This document shows, one piece after another, positions 23,873-34,982 of a DNA stretch of 64,000 nucleotides. Source of the DNA: Bemisia tabaci. Taxonomy: Eukaryota; Arthropoda; Insecta; Hemiptera; Aleyrodidae. A model generated the notes under the pieces. It worked only from the letters and a program-made list of their open reading frames with translations. It was not told the DNA's origin and did not search any database. A program made the position numbers and the translations under genes. The DNA is taken from contig NC_092797.1 of assembly GCF_918797505.1 (NCBI RefSeq), positions 53,418,157-53,482,156 of the forward strand. Direction: 5' to 3'. Position 1 is the first letter of the stretch. Each line of letters starts with the position of its first letter.

Positions 23873-23957
23873 AATACGTCAACCTTAGATTTGTCTCTTC
23901 TTCATGTACAAGCAAAATGAACCCAATCCCAGGATGTCACTTCGTAGACTCCCCTTG
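23873..23957 (-). repeat. right 85-bp terminal inverted repeat of the composite element
   Basis: It mirrors 21897-21981. Its outer end ...CCCCTTG abuts the TAA target duplication and the resumed family A sequence TAAGGAAAAACGCC. Confidence 0.9.
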
Positions 23958-24204
23958 TAAGGAAAAACGCCGTATGAACATTCGAGAGTTGCCTTTCCCC
24001 GGATTGAACAAGCATTTTAGATGAAAGTTATGCATATTTTAACTTGAAATTTTCGGATATTTTAGATTAAATTGCAAACAAAATTTTATGAAAAAATATT
24101 CAAAATTTCCTCAGTAAGTAAATTTACTTCTTATTGAAGAAAAATTGGCAATGTCTGAGGGCTCATACGGCGATCTTCCTTAACAAGGCAGCACGTGTCT
24201 TCAT

Positions 24205-24436
24205 AGCGGTGTTTCGAAATTCCCGCTCCTATTTGATTTTTTCAAAGAGGAACAAGCTAACTTTATAACTCGATATTTATAAAAAAAAAAATCTTCTGCT
24301 GATACAGAAGAAAAATCAAGGAAATTTTCAAGAAATTACGTTGGCTAGTTTCCTAGAGAAGTAATCAAATTTAACAGGAAGTCTGAAACGTCGCGAACGG
24401 AAATACGTGGTTTCGCACTTTGCCATCGATACATGT
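24205..24436. mobile_element. family H MITE, copy H3
   Basis: It contains AACAGGAAGTCTGAAACGTC, ACGGAAATACGTGGTTTCGC and the right end TTTGCCATCGAT. The left end is worn. Confidence 0.65.
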
Positions 24437-24745
24437 CTATAAAAATAGAGCGGTAGTCCAAAAACTCACTAAGTCCTAGCATCCGTAATTAGTAACGTTT
24501 AGCATACACTTTATCGCCTAGCCGTTGCTTAATCGCCTTCGGCTATAAAAGGCTATAAGAAATTGTGTGGCCGGCTATAGAAGCTATTGGAAATCTTACA
24601 GCCGACTGTAGGTCTATGGTATTTTGGAACACGGATTCTACTGCCAATTTTTACCAGGGCTTGAGATTTAAGAGCGCTCCAGAGGAAGCGACATTCAGGG
24701 CCCTCGAAGCGTATTCTTTAGAATAAATACGTCAAATTAAAATAT

Positions 24746-25003
24746 AATTGAGGGGCTTGGAGGACAATGCACATAAATGTAGTTTTTGCTATTTCGAGAA
24801 ATGCGTGTTTGAGCTTTAGAAGTTATATGAATCTTAATGGCGGAAAGAAAGTTCAAACTGACTTTTCGAAGCTAAAATTGGAATTTTGGAGCGAATTTTT
24901 CACAGTATTTGCATTCAAACTAGTTTTACTGGATATCATTAGTATCTCAATTTTTTCAGAAACTACACTTATGCGCTCTGTCCTCCAAACTTCTCAATTG
25001 TGA
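24746..25003. mobile_element. family P MITE, copy P1
   Basis: AATTGAGGGGCTTGGAGGAC mirrors GTCCTCCAAACTTCTCAATT. The 78-codon frame inside is conserved in P2 only at the DNA level. Confidence 0.8.
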
Positions 25004-25081
25004 GATTGGCTTCGACACACAGAACTATTTACCCTGGGTCCTGGATTCGCTTTTTAGAATTTACCAAAATGTTGATACTTA

Positions 25082-25238
25082 GAAGCGGATCCAGCAATTT
25101 TGCAAAACACCGGATTTCCCCCATTTAAACCTATGTTAGATGATCGATTCTGATCGGAGCACCAGACCCTTCCAAGAATCGATACATTTCCATGGATTTA
25201 AATGGAGAATAAACAGGTTGCCAATTTGCTGAATGCGC
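25082..25238 (+). mobile_element. family E element, copy E3
   Basis: Starts GCGGATCCAGCAATTTTGC and ends GTTGCCAATTTGCTGAATGC around the same AGCAC centre. Confidence 0.8.
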
Positions 25239-25812
25239 CAATGTTGATGCTATGTTTTGTATACCTTTTTTAATGCCAAATGTAAATTTCACAAACATTT
25301 TATTTAGTAAGAGACAGAAAAAACTTCCTAATTCTTATACTTTGACAGTTTTTGAAATGTTTAAAAAGTCCAAATTTGACAGTCAACGTTACCTACATAG
25401 GCGATGGCCTCTTTGATCCGCGCTTCTATCACGATTAGCAAACACTTGAACAAACCGAGGATTCGGATTGGCAGCGAGTTTTTTTACGTTATTTGTCCAG
25501 TCAGCCTTTCTAAGTGCCACGTACGTTCCGTTGACAATCATTTCATCATCCACGAAACTTTCTCTCTCCTCAACTGTGAACACACGCATTTCGACGTGTG
25601 TTTAATGCACACGTGCACTCCGCGGACCAATCATACGATGATCTCATGCGATAACGTCAACACAACTAGTTTAAGTCCAGAAACACGCATCCCTCTTCGC
25701 ACTGTTTCAAAATTTCATCCCGTTTTTCATTTCTTTTAGGAAGGCCGGAGATTCCTCTTTGGTAACATGGCAAAAGTAGCAGCAAATCAAGAATTGGGAG
25801 CTTATAACCCTA

Positions 25813-26044
25813 CACTGGGAAAAAAAAGTCGTTTGGATCCAGAGTCTAGACTCTTAATAACATTGACAAGAAAAAATACTCTTGATTCAATCAGACTTTT
25901 TGCCTGAAACAAAAGGAAATCCTCCTAAATCAAGAAGCTTGGCTCTTCAATTCAAGAAAAAGTCAGATTGAATCAAGATTATTTTTTCTTGTCAATGTTA
26001 TTAAGAGTCTAGACTCTAGATCCAACTGACTTTTTTTTCCAGTG
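25813..26044. mobile_element. family F palindromic MITE, copy F2
   Basis: Ends are CACTGGGAAAAAAAAGTC and GACTTTTTTTTCCAGTG. The arms pair along GGATCCAGAGTCTAGACTC and ATACTCTTGATTCAATCAG. Confidence 0.85.
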
Positions 26045-27896
26045 ATAATCAGTCGTGCTTATATGGATCGATTCCTGCTAAAAGGGCGTAAGTCTAAAAA
26101 TTCATGAGCCCTGACTTTCGTTGATTACGCAGGACGCTAGGATTCATGAGTTTTTTTACGTACGTGAGATAGTTTACTAACGCTCTCATAGCACGCATCG
26201 ATCCATCTTTGAAATTTTCAAGGATTGGTAATGTACAGAGTGTTTTCTTGGGGTTAAACCGCACAATTCAGGCGCGTGAGGAATGGGTTCGACCCAATTA
26301 AGATTTTTCCTGGGTGAAGTCTCTTCCAAAATTGCCTCAGTTAGAGAGCCCCCCTCCCTTCCAAATGATTTTTTGGGGAAAATGTCTGGATTCATTTGTA
26401 GCCACGAAAATATTGAATGATCAAATTAAAGAGGAATTCCACGCCGTCTTGGATCTTTCGGGGTAAATTATTAGTTATCCTCCTTCAGACCACCCCAGAT
26501 CCTTCTTTAATTTGAGCTTTCGATACTTCTGATTTCATGGATTGATTCAGCGCAACAAATCAGGGGGAAGGATAGCAATTATTCATGAGATTTTGTCGCA
26601 TTGGCGGATCCAGAAAATTGGCAACATTATCTTTTCTCCATTTAAGCCAATGGAAATGTATCGATTCTTGGAGGGGCCAGGTGCTGCGACAAGATTCGAT
26701 TATTTAGCATAGGTTTAAATGGAGGAAATCCAGGGATGCCGAATTGCTGGATCCGCCTCCGTTTCGCCCCTCCTCTGATTCTTTTTTCGTGCTACTTTTA
26801 ATTTTCCTGATGTTAAAAGACTCAATGTGGATACATTTTTGTGGATTCAAACGGTCTAATTAATTAGAGGATCTCAATATTTTAATAGCTATCCAACCAG
26901 AGGGAAGAGCCGTAATTACTTTGTCGAGAATTCGTCTCACTTAAATGCTGTCAGTTTTTCAAGGTTTCTCGTGAAACCTCTTGGAAGGGCTTCGACATGC
27001 AGATAACTGGGGCAAAGTTACGTAATCAGAAATCTGCGGATGCAGAACGCATTCAAGCTATTGTGAGATATGTGTGAATAATACGTTCCAAGTCATAACT
27101 AGCTTTTTGCCCGAGGCAAGTGTCCGACACTTGCTTTATCCGCGTATCGTGCCAATAAAGCCAATTCACTTTCGGGGTCAAGTTCACAAAATCAGCGCAA
27201 AAAGAGAGAAGAGAAAGCTTTTCAGATTTTTTTTTTAATTTATTTTTTTCTTTAATTCTCTACCCACGAGAAACGCTCTCTTAGCTCATCAAGAAAACTT
27301 AACGCACGGTAAAAAATAAATTAAGGCTTGACCCTAGTTTTTGGTGTCCAAATATCAATCCGGATAAACTGCGCAGAGTTGGACAGACACACACAAAGTC
27401 CCTTGGGAGAGGGGGGGGGGGATGAGCCGGGAATGGTTTTGAATTCAATAAGTTGCTCATTTCCTACTTTCAAAAATTCAAAGTCGAGGAATAATATTTT
27501 AAACGTGATGACAGTCTTTAAAAAGTTCGTCCTGAACATTGATTATTATGGAGCACTAACAGAAGGTTACGTTTGAGGGATAGTGATATGAGTGTGGTAA
27601 TCTCCGACAGTTATGGTTGTACAGATATGATCATCCATGGTAGCAAATACCGCAACTGTAATCGTTTTCACCAAAAGTATGGTACATGCTACTAGGGGCC
27701 AGGTTATCTTTCCCTATAATGTCATAGTGTCAAAAATCAACTAGACCCAAGAAAAAATTTGCAATACATCTGGTAAAACTTGCCATATTTTCTCCCCCAC
27801 AGAGGAAAACAACTTTAAACCATTTTTCTTCGGTTCGAACTTGGTGCATGTCCAAATTTAATTAGAAACGGTCATTTCAACCGACTATCAGGCCTG
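26045..27896. other. intergenic apart from E4
   Basis: A G run at 27411-27420 and A/T tracts, no supported feature. Confidence 0.45.
26603..26759 (-). mobile_element. family E element, copy E4, inverted
   Basis: GGCGGATCCAG...AATTGGCAAC on the left and GAATTGCTGGATCCGCC on the right enclose the same core in reverse orientation. A worn E-like half also lies at 46380-46440. Confidence 0.8.
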
Positions 27897-28128
27897 CGGG
27901 CTGATTTTTGAATTGATAGACACAGCCATAGACTAAATGGACAGAGGGAGAATGAGCCGATCCTATTGGTGGAATCAGGTATTATATTATAGTTACAATG
28001 CACGGAGGAGAGAATAACTAACGGCAACAGACAAGAGCCTATACAGTCTTCCATTTCAACCGATAGGATCGCTCCTCCCCATGTCTTTTTTGTCTATCGC
28101 TTTGTCGGTCAATATCAATAATCAGGGC
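27897..28128. mobile_element. family B MITE, copy B2
   Basis: It starts CGGGCTGATTTTTGAATTG and ends CAATATCAATAATCAGGGC. CTG precedes the left end and the right flank is worn. Confidence 0.75.
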
Positions 28129-28439
28129 AGGACCAACTTCACCCCTCGATCGAGTTTGACCGCTCAAAGTTCAAGGTCGATGGATGTACTGAGCTGTGGC
28201 GTCCCAATACCGAACCGAACCCGCAGAACATTACCGTACGGGTTGCACGACTGACCTACAGAGGCGCTGGTGGGGGTCATTCGGCGAGGAAGGGCAAGGT
28301 CGCGGGACCTTCGGGGAGGGGGGAGGGGGGGAGGCTGGGGTGAGCGTGAGAGGAATTCGGAGGTCGAGATCGGTGCCCCATCTGGGCCCCGGCCGAAAGT
28401 GAATGAGATCTCAAATCACGACGGATCCTATCGAAATTA

Positions 28440-28565
28440 GTGGGTACTTTCACCGGACCCGTCCGTCGCGTCGCGGCGCCGGCGTCGCGCGAGCTTGTTC
28501 CGACGCCGACGCCGACGCGACGCCGTCCGTGCGTCGCGACGCCGTCGCGGGACCGGAGGCCATTT
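28440..28565. other. GC-rich island with imperfect CGACGCCG palindromes
   Basis: A block of CGTCGCG, GGCGCCGG and GACGCCGACGCC units between copies B2 and Q1 stands out from AT-rich surroundings. It could be a CpG-rich promoter or just repeat. No supported frame. Confidence 0.4.
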
Positions 28566-28635
28566 AACTTTGCCCGAATGCTCGCGGGTGGACCTCAGAC
28601 CGAGACAAAAGCGCCACGCAGCTGCGCTCCCGGAT

Positions 28636-28752
28636 TCTGACGTAAGAGCGTATCTCAGCTTCCTCGTGAGCCCTGTTTCACATTTAAGTACAAGCTCTCT
28701 GGGGCTCATGTGGGAATCGAGAAACGCTCTTACGTGAGAGGAACGACGAGTT
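28636..28752. mobile_element. family Q short palindrome, copy Q1
   Basis: CTGACGTAAGAGCGTATCTC pairs with GAGAAACGCTCTTACGTGAG. About 115 bp. Confidence 0.65.
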
Positions 28753-29109
28753 ATCGTTGGGCTTTAGCAACGCGTCGCAAATAATAGGAGCTGGAAGTGA
28801 GGTCAGCGATGACCGCTGGTTGATAAGAGGAAAACGGTGGAGCTGTTCCAGCAAATTGCAAGATCAATCTGAATCAGTGTTTTTCAAAAAGACTTAAGTA
28901 CAAAAATTGAAATACGAGAAAAACACGCATACGAACGCTTAGACCGACCCGTTCTAGACCTCATTGATCTGAAGTATCAAAACATGATTTGATTAACTAT
29001 TTAATCTAAGACTTAAAACAATTAGTGAATTAATAAAGGTTTTGCAGCTTTCCTTGCATTTTCATCTCTGGCGGTTGATTCTTTTTGAGGATGACCGATT
29101 CGGTTGGAC

Positions 29110-29262
29110 TCATTTTGAAATAGACTGCATTCTTTAATCAGCAACTAAAATTTCTGGCTCATTTCAGAGACAAGATATGTGCCATGAGTTTCCCCATGCA
29201 GGTACGTGCGTTCATGGATGATCCTAAGATTGTGGTTCCCAATTGCAATATACGGCCCAGGT
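29110..29262. mobile_element. family I element, copy I2
   Basis: Shared core CTGGCTCATTTCAGAGAC, ATATGTGCCATGAG and CCCATGCAGGTACGTGC, with inverted GGTTCCCAATTGCAATA at the right. Confidence 0.65.
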
Positions 29263-30085
29263 AAGGAACCACTATTTCTGGTTTATCCGTAAAACATCTA
29301 ACTGCAGGGTAACAGGTAAAAATTTCCTTCTTATTAGGTCCATTGAAGTGCCCAATAAGAGAACTTCCTGAAATAAGTTCATTGTAGATAAATGATCGGC
29401 GCAAAAATTGTCTATTATTCATGAATGCCTTTAAAAAACAGCCTTGTACCGTGTAAGTGGTGCAGTGAGAATGCACTAAGAGTGCACTAAACGCGAAATG
29501 TAGCACAGTAGTAGGGCAGTACATAGCGTAAGACAACCAAAAATTTCTGGAAGTTAGGGTTCTGCTTTCTGGTTGGTTGGCAAAAGTCTTCACAGTGTAA
29601 GACAAGCTGTTTTTGAATCCAATTTATGAATTAAGTTCCGCGATTGAGCGATTACCAAGAAACCAACTGATTACTTGATTTCGTGCCGTGATTATAAGCG
29701 ATACTCCCACTCAGAGAATAGGATCATTATGAGGGCGGACTCACCGATAATAATAGGCGGTCATTACGACCTCAACTTTGAGAGCCCACGGAAATCTCCA
29801 GAGAGAGTGTGATTTACCGATCTTTTGGGGGATGGATCTGACCCTGCCCCCAAGACACTGCCGTTCACTTTCACTGAAGCGCCTCCGGTTTTCGAAGGAG
29901 TCCGCTGAGCGACAACGTAAGTATCGTTGTCTCGTTCTGTCAGTGATATTAACCTTGAATTAGAAGGAGAGAGAAAATGGTCACTATCACAACGGCGCAA
30001 CCAGTTGCCGGCTTCTCGACCGCCTGCGCACCGCAGCCCGCTGGACTCGAGTCGTCGGTTCACTTGACTTACTCCTGAGATTACA
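29263..30085. other. intergenic, with one strong donor-like site
   Basis: GACAAC/GTAAGTATCG at about 29916 is a strong splice-donor match on the plus strand, but no supported exon precedes it. Confidence 0.3.
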
Positions 30086-30356
30086 CTGCCGTGCTAAGGA
30101 AAAACGCCGTATGAGCCTTCATACGTTGCCAAGTTTCCTCCGATAAGAAACGAATTCACTGCGAAAATTTTATATTATTTATTATTATTTTATATTATTT
30201 TCTAAAATTTTCAGACAAGTTTGTACGCAATTTAATCTAAAATGTCTGAAAGTTTCAATGAAAAATATGCATGAATGCTGTCAAAAATATATGTGTTATC
30301 GAGGGAAATTTGACAACTCTCGAACGTTTATACGGTGTTCTTCCATAACACGGCAG
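30086..30356. mobile_element. family A MITE, copy A8, exact TACA duplication
   Basis: Ends are CTGCCGTGCTAAGGAA and CATAACACGGCAG. TACA lies at 30082-30085 and 30357-30360. Confidence 0.9.
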
Positions 30357-30560
30357 TACAAGGCTGCCAACTTTTACGGACCCTGGCGACGCACATAACA
30401 TAGAGGGACGGGGAGATCCATTGTGCGTACCATCGACTTCATTATCTTAACTAACAGGACCTACTCTCCATATCAAAGGGTCTTAAACGTGTGCACCTGC
30501 CGTGCAATTGTGAAATTTGACGATGGAACCACAATACACACGATGAATCAACTCCTTCTC

Positions 30561-30813
30561 AGGGTGGCAAAATGTCATGAAAAAGAAAATCTTCAAAATT
30601 TCAGAAATGTATGAAAGATATTGAAAAATATAGGTTCCTTTTCATGATTTCGGAAAATGTGAAAATTGTGACTTATTCTTCTATTTGTATGTGTTTGAGT
30701 GCGGGTTGCATACTCCGGTCCCTGAAAAATATGAAATATTTCACAGCATTGTGAAGTTTCATGAACTATTTCACTGAAATTTCCAATCTTTGTCTCACGT
30801 TTCATGCCACCCT
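30561..30813. mobile_element. family O element, copy O1
   Basis: AGGGTGGCA on the left mirrors TGCCACCCT on the right. The interior includes GAGTGCGGGTTGCATACTCC. The minus frame is similar to that of O2 only because the DNA is similar. Confidence 0.65.
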
Positions 30814-30911
30814 GCTCCTACTTTGCGAGGAGACTTCGACGAAGGGTAAGAAAAACAACCAACTGAGGCTTGTCGATCTCCGCGTCTCCGGCGACGACGC
30901 TGACGCCACTG

Positions 30912-31180
30912 CGGACCGATTATTGAAACTGATAGATAAAGCGATAGACAAAGACGACAAAAGGGATTTGGAGGGATCCTTGGTGGAAACGGGTTGTTGC
31001 AATGGACAAAGGAGGTAGGTAATCGACTAAGTAACGGCAACCCACGAGAAACCCGACAGTTAGTCTATCATTTTCCCCCTTAGTCGATGAGAACCACCCA
31101 TTTCAACCAATAGAATTGCTTTATACCCCCTATGTCATCTTTGTCTATAGCTTTGTCTATCAGTTTCAATAATCGCCCCG
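30912..31180. mobile_element. family B MITE, copy B3, CTG duplication
   Basis: Ends are CGGACCGATTATTGAAAC and CAATAATCGCCCCG. CTG lies at 30909-30911 and 31181-31183. Confidence 0.85.
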
Positions 31181-31194
31181 CTGGTGCTCCATAA

Positions 31195-31682
31195 CGTCGC
31201 TCCTCTGTCGTAAGGGCTCGATTCAAAGTGATTCGTGAGTGATTCGTATCGATTTCAAAGTGAGTCCTGTTCCCTCATAGAGAAAAAAAAGGAGGTGTTT
31301 GCATTTCGGGCATCTTGGAATTTTTCATAGAGTATCTATAGCTTTGATGACGTCATTGGGTACAGCGACGTTTTTATCCTGTCGATTTTCTTGGAAATGG
31401 TGTAATTTAAGGGAAAAAGTCATTCTATAAAAAGTGCTTGAAATTAAATAAAGAGTTGATTTAAGTAAAAAAATCGGACATTATGGTCCGTTTTTACAGC
31501 GTCAACATAACCCTCAACGAGCGTCTTGTTTACATTGATGACGTAGGTGGGTACAAATCCTCAAGATGCAAACACCTCCTTTTTTTTCTCTATGCTGTTC
31601 CCTGGACGAGTACATGCTCCTTTGCTCTCTGGGGCTCATTTGAAAATAGAGATACGCCCTTACGTCAGAGGAGCGAGGATAA
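31195..31682. mobile_element. family Q element, copy Q2, carrying an inserted CATAGAG-type element
   Basis: CGTCGCTCCTCTGTCGTAAG on the left and CTTACGTCAGAGGAGCGA on the right mirror each other. The middle is occupied by a separate element with its own duplication. The 144-codon frame at 31483 runs across the junction and is not a gene. Confidence 0.75.
31275..31594. mobile_element. CATAGAG-type element inside Q2, exact 8-bp duplication
   Basis: TCATAGAGAAAAAAAAGGAG mirrors CTCCTTTTTTTTCTCTATG, continuing through GTGTTTGCAT. CTGTTCCC flanks both sides (31267-31274 and 31595-31602). Its terminus resembles the 8901-9258 element. Confidence 0.85.
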
Positions 31683-32405
31683 TTCTCATTCACGGGCAGT
31701 TATTGGACCCACCATGAATTTCCTCTACTCTACGTTTTTTGCTCATCGAAGGTCTTCACTTAATGTGATGCATCATTATTTCGTCACCTTCCAGGCAAAG
31801 TATCACAAGCGCCATGCGACGTTTAAAAATTTCCGCCGCCTTTATATTTTTTTACAGAGAAATTCTTCAACGAAGCTGTTCGAAAATTTCACTGAATTTT
31901 CTTTGTGCTGCCGATGAAATTTAGCGAAATTTCCAAACCGATTCAACCAACAATTTCTCAGTAAAGAAATAAAATGGCGGCGGAAATTTTTAAACGTCGC
32001 ATGGCGCTTGTGATACTTTGCCTGGAAGGTGACGATTTGGCCATTTTCGGTCTCTTTTTGGGTCTAATACTGGCCCGTGTATGAATTCGAGGGCCAGTTT
32101 TGGCAGAAAATGCAGGTTCGCGGTCGAATGTGAAAAATCCACACTTTCCGCCACAATCGGTCTTCAGTTTAATGCATAGGCTAGTATTAGACCCTTAAAG
32201 AGACCAAAAACGACCAAATCATGATGCATTCCAAAGGACCTTCCATGAGCAAAGAATCGTAGAGTTAAAGAAATTCAGCAAGGGTCGGGTGGGTCATAAA
32301 CGGCCTTTAGCGATATCCCTATTTTGGGTTTTTTTTTGGACAAAGTTTCTTTATCATATACCCTAAGCGATCACACTATTATGAATAACACAGGGTAAAG
32401 TTCAA

Positions 32406-32650
32406 AATTGAACCGATTATTTTCCAAATCAAGTTAGCGCCAAAATTGCGAATGCGAGAAAAACGAGAAACCCCGTCTTATTCGCTTTGTTGACAATCTT
32501 CAATTTCCAAAGAATGTATGTTTTTTAAGAGGGCTATTTTAAAATCAGACAAGTTTGATCATACCAGAGAGAACAAAGATAAAAAAAAACCCCTCTACCA
32601 CCAAGATAGAGATTGACGCTTACATGATTTGGAAAATAATCGGTTCAATT
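32406..32650. mobile_element. family M MITE, copy M1
   Basis: AATTGAACCGATTATTTTCC mirrors GGAAAATAATCGGTTCAATT. GCGCCAAAATTGCGAATG and CCCCTCTACCACC are shared with M2. Confidence 0.8.
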
Positions 32651-32689
32651 GAAACCCCACGTGTACATTAAATGAGGAATTTGTTGAGA

Positions 32690-33030
32690 AATGGCATCGG
32701 TGCGTGAGCGACTTCTCGAGTGAGAGCACGTCAGTCGGTCTCCGTCGACGGGCGACCGGGCGAGCACGCCTGCCGCTCAGACAGGATAAGTGCTTGCGAT
32801 ATCCAGTGCAGTTAATCCGACGGAGATCCGTTCAGAACAAAACCGCGTATCCGCCTTTGATTTCCGCTCTCATTGCGCTGTTTTCGGTTCGTGTCGAACG
32901 AGATTGAGATGAAAAGGGGGGATCGTCTTCGAGCGCATTGAGCATAGGTGTGCAATTATCGCGATTATCCACCGACCACCGCTCGTCCGTCGCCGCGAAT
33001 TTTTTCGCGCGGCCGCGGCATCTCACCTCT
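32690..33030. promoter_or_regulatory. GC-rich, promoter-like island
   Basis: The region rises sharply in CpG (CGTCGACGGGCGACCGGG, GCGCGGCCGCGGC) and contains TCAGTC (32731-32736), which fits an arthropod initiator. I see no convincing downstream element or coding exon, so the assignment is weak and the strand is open. Confidence 0.3.
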
Positions 33031-33171
33031 ACTTACTCTGTAGCTTTCGAGTGATACTCTGAAAAATAATTAACCTCGCTCCTGGTTTTTACTCAACACG
33101 CAGAGCTGAGGTTTCTTTTGTCAGTGTGTGGTACAGTTGTTCTTCGTTGTTCTAACCTTCTCTCCCGAGAG

Positions 33172-33292
33172 ATTCGTCGCTCCTCTGTCATTAAGGCGTA
33201 TCTCAATTTCCACGCGAGCCACGTGGTTCGTATAACTTCATGCATTTCGGGGCTCGATTGGGAATTGAAATACGCCCTTACACCAAATTGGA
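33172..33292. mobile_element. family Q element, copy Q3
   Basis: GTCGCTCCTCTGTCATTAAG with GCGTATCTCAATTTCC mirrors GGGAATTGAAATACGCCC. Another worn copy lies at 33685-33825 (TTGCATCTCAATTTCTACGC), and traces lie at 53926-54040. Confidence 0.6.
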
Positions 33293-33825
33293 AAGAAGGG
33301 CCGTAATTTGAAATACTGACTGCGTGGCACCTTCAAGGCGATGAGACAAATTGACTCTGATTGGCTAATGGTTCCCAACAATTTTCAGATCAGCCGCTGG
33401 CTACATTTTCAAGCTCTTACGGATAGAATGAGAATTTGAAAACCAAGGAAAATTTCCAAGGGCGATTTTGAACATTAGTGGAGAAGTGATTTAGAATGCA
33501 TTGCACGACTGTTCCCTACCATAAGGATGTACAGAATTTTTTTTTTCACGTGTGGTGAATGAATGCATGAGGATCATGCATTCTCTTCAAAAATTCCCGA
33601 AAATTGATTTCTTAAGTCTCCGACGTGTAAATTTTATTCCACCGTGGGAAAAAGGTCCAGGAAAAAAATTAGAGCCCACTCCGCACTTATATCCTCGCTT
33701 CTCTGGCCTAAGGTTGCATCTCAATTTCTACGCGAGCCCTGTTCTCTACATAACATCGTCTTCTTCAAGGTTCATGTGGAAATAGGGATACGTCCTTTCG
33801 TCAAAGAAGTGGCTATGTCGAAGGT

Positions 33826-34234
33826 AGATAGTCAAATTAGGCATTTTGTCAAATGCCTAGGCAAATAGTCAAATATTCTTACTTCGATTGAAATTTTGAT
33901 TTTTTACCTTAATTTCAGACAAAATAATTTGTTGCTTCTGTAAGAGAGAATTCTCTGTAAAAAATATGCAACATACAAAAGTATTTCAAGCGGTTTTAAT
34001 ATCTTGAATGAACATTTATCATACAATTTTCAGTGCGTCATAAAACATAGAATTTTTTAAATTTTAACATTTAAATATACTAAGGCGTGTAAAAAGGAAG
34101 CAACAAGGAGAGTTCGCGGATTTGAAGAGTTATTCTTCCCAAAATATTGAAAACCGCCACAAATTTACAAAATTCCGTAAACTGTCGAAATTTGACTATC
34201 TGCCTAGGCATTTGACAAAATGCCTGATTTGACT
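33826..34234. mobile_element. long inverted-repeat element with self-complementary ends
   Basis: AGGCATTTTGTCAAATGCC at 33840 is mirrored by GGCATTTGACAAAATGCC near 34225. Each end can also fold on itself. It sits against the worn Q copy. Confidence 0.7.
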
Positions 34235-34725
34235 AATTGCCTTTGACAGCTATATAACTTCGGTTTTTGGGGGCAAAATAGGATCCGAAGTAAAAAGCAC
34301 ACCGGCGTTAATTCCGAGATTTATGAAAGCGTTTTCTATGCATCCGCCTGGAATCGGAAACTGGCTGAACGATTGGGATTCCATCGAGAAGTTTAGTGAC
34401 TGAACGTGAACAGCACGGGCCTGGGCCTATTCCATGCTGTACATTCACTTTTTGAACTTTCACTACATTGGTGCGAGTGTGGGTGCGAGTGAAGAGAGCG
34501 TATCCGAATGGTACTCGATCGTCCACTTTTTTCATTCTTAGCCGGTAAACCTTCCAGATGCTCTGGTTAGAGAGGACATTATTGATCAAGTTGAGACTGT
34601 TTCTAAAAAGAGGAACCTGGCGTTATTTTCATGGCTAGCTGAAAAATTATATAAAAAACAAACGTTCTTAAGAAAACTTCATGACCCAAGATTACTGACT
34701 TCTCCGATACATTTTATTGTTTCTG

Positions 34726-34982
34726 CAGACTGATTATTTAAATTGATAGACAAAGCGGTGGACAAACAAGAAAATCGAGCGATCCGATTGGTGGAAGCGG
34801 GTGGTTGCAATGGACCAAAGGGGTAAATATCGGAGTAACTATAGTGGGAACACACACACGAGTCTCCACAGTTATTCCATTATTTTCCTCCGAGTCTATT
34901 GCAACCACCCTCTCTCACCAATAAGATCGTTCCATTTTCCCTTTGTCTATCGCTTCGTCCATTAATTTCAGTTACCAGTCCA
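34726..34982. mobile_element. family B MITE, copy B4, CTG duplication
   Basis: Ends are CAGACTGATTATTTAAATTG and CAGTTACCAGTCCA. CTG lies at 34723-34725 and 34983-34985. Confidence 0.8.

Larger units (their letters stand above)
22987..23874. repeat. internal palindrome, arms of about 380 bp, 100-bp spacer
   Basis: The left arm (about 22987-23382) and the right arm (23483-23874) are near-perfect reverse complements around a spacer at 23383-23482. Each arm contains the segment AGCCGCCAACTCCCAACC, a tRNA-like unit, a TTTTTACAAGTTTTC tract and a GC-rich block. A transcript crossing the spacer would fold into a long hairpin. Confidence 0.88.
21897..23957. mobile_element. 2,061-bp composite foldback DNA element with 85-bp TIRs
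   Basis: Both ends carry an 85-bp inverted repeat beginning CAAGGGGAGTCTACG (21897-21981 and 23873-23957). By eye the two are identical. The element is flanked by TAA on both sides (21894-21896 and 23958-23960). It interrupts a family A MITE whose uninterrupted copies read GTGCTAAGGAA, so the duplicated TAA is directly supported. Inside, in order, are a 10-bp perfect hairpin (21981-22008), a TA/TGTA microsatellite, a stretch with no clear frame, a 44/45-bp tandem array, GC-rich snap-back segments (22900-22985) and a large second palindrome with tRNA-like promoters. No transposase is visible, so it is non-autonomous. The 3-bp duplication suggests a PIF/Harbinger or CACTA-like source, but I do not assign a superfamily. 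Confidence 0.88.
21885..24191. mobile_element. family A MITE, copy A6, split by the 2,061-bp element
   Basis: The left piece CTGTCGTGCTAA (21885-21896) continues at 23958 as TAAGGAAAAACGCCG and ends AACAAGGCAG at 24191. CACG flanks both outer ends (21881-21884 and 24192-24195), an exact 4-bp target duplication. Confidence 0.9.

Noticed and set aside
29159..29605. 148-codon minus-strand frame
   Set aside because: It starts within a family I repeat and shows no recognisable domain.
31483..31917. 144-codon plus-strand frame
   Set aside because: It runs across the junction of an inserted element and its host repeat.
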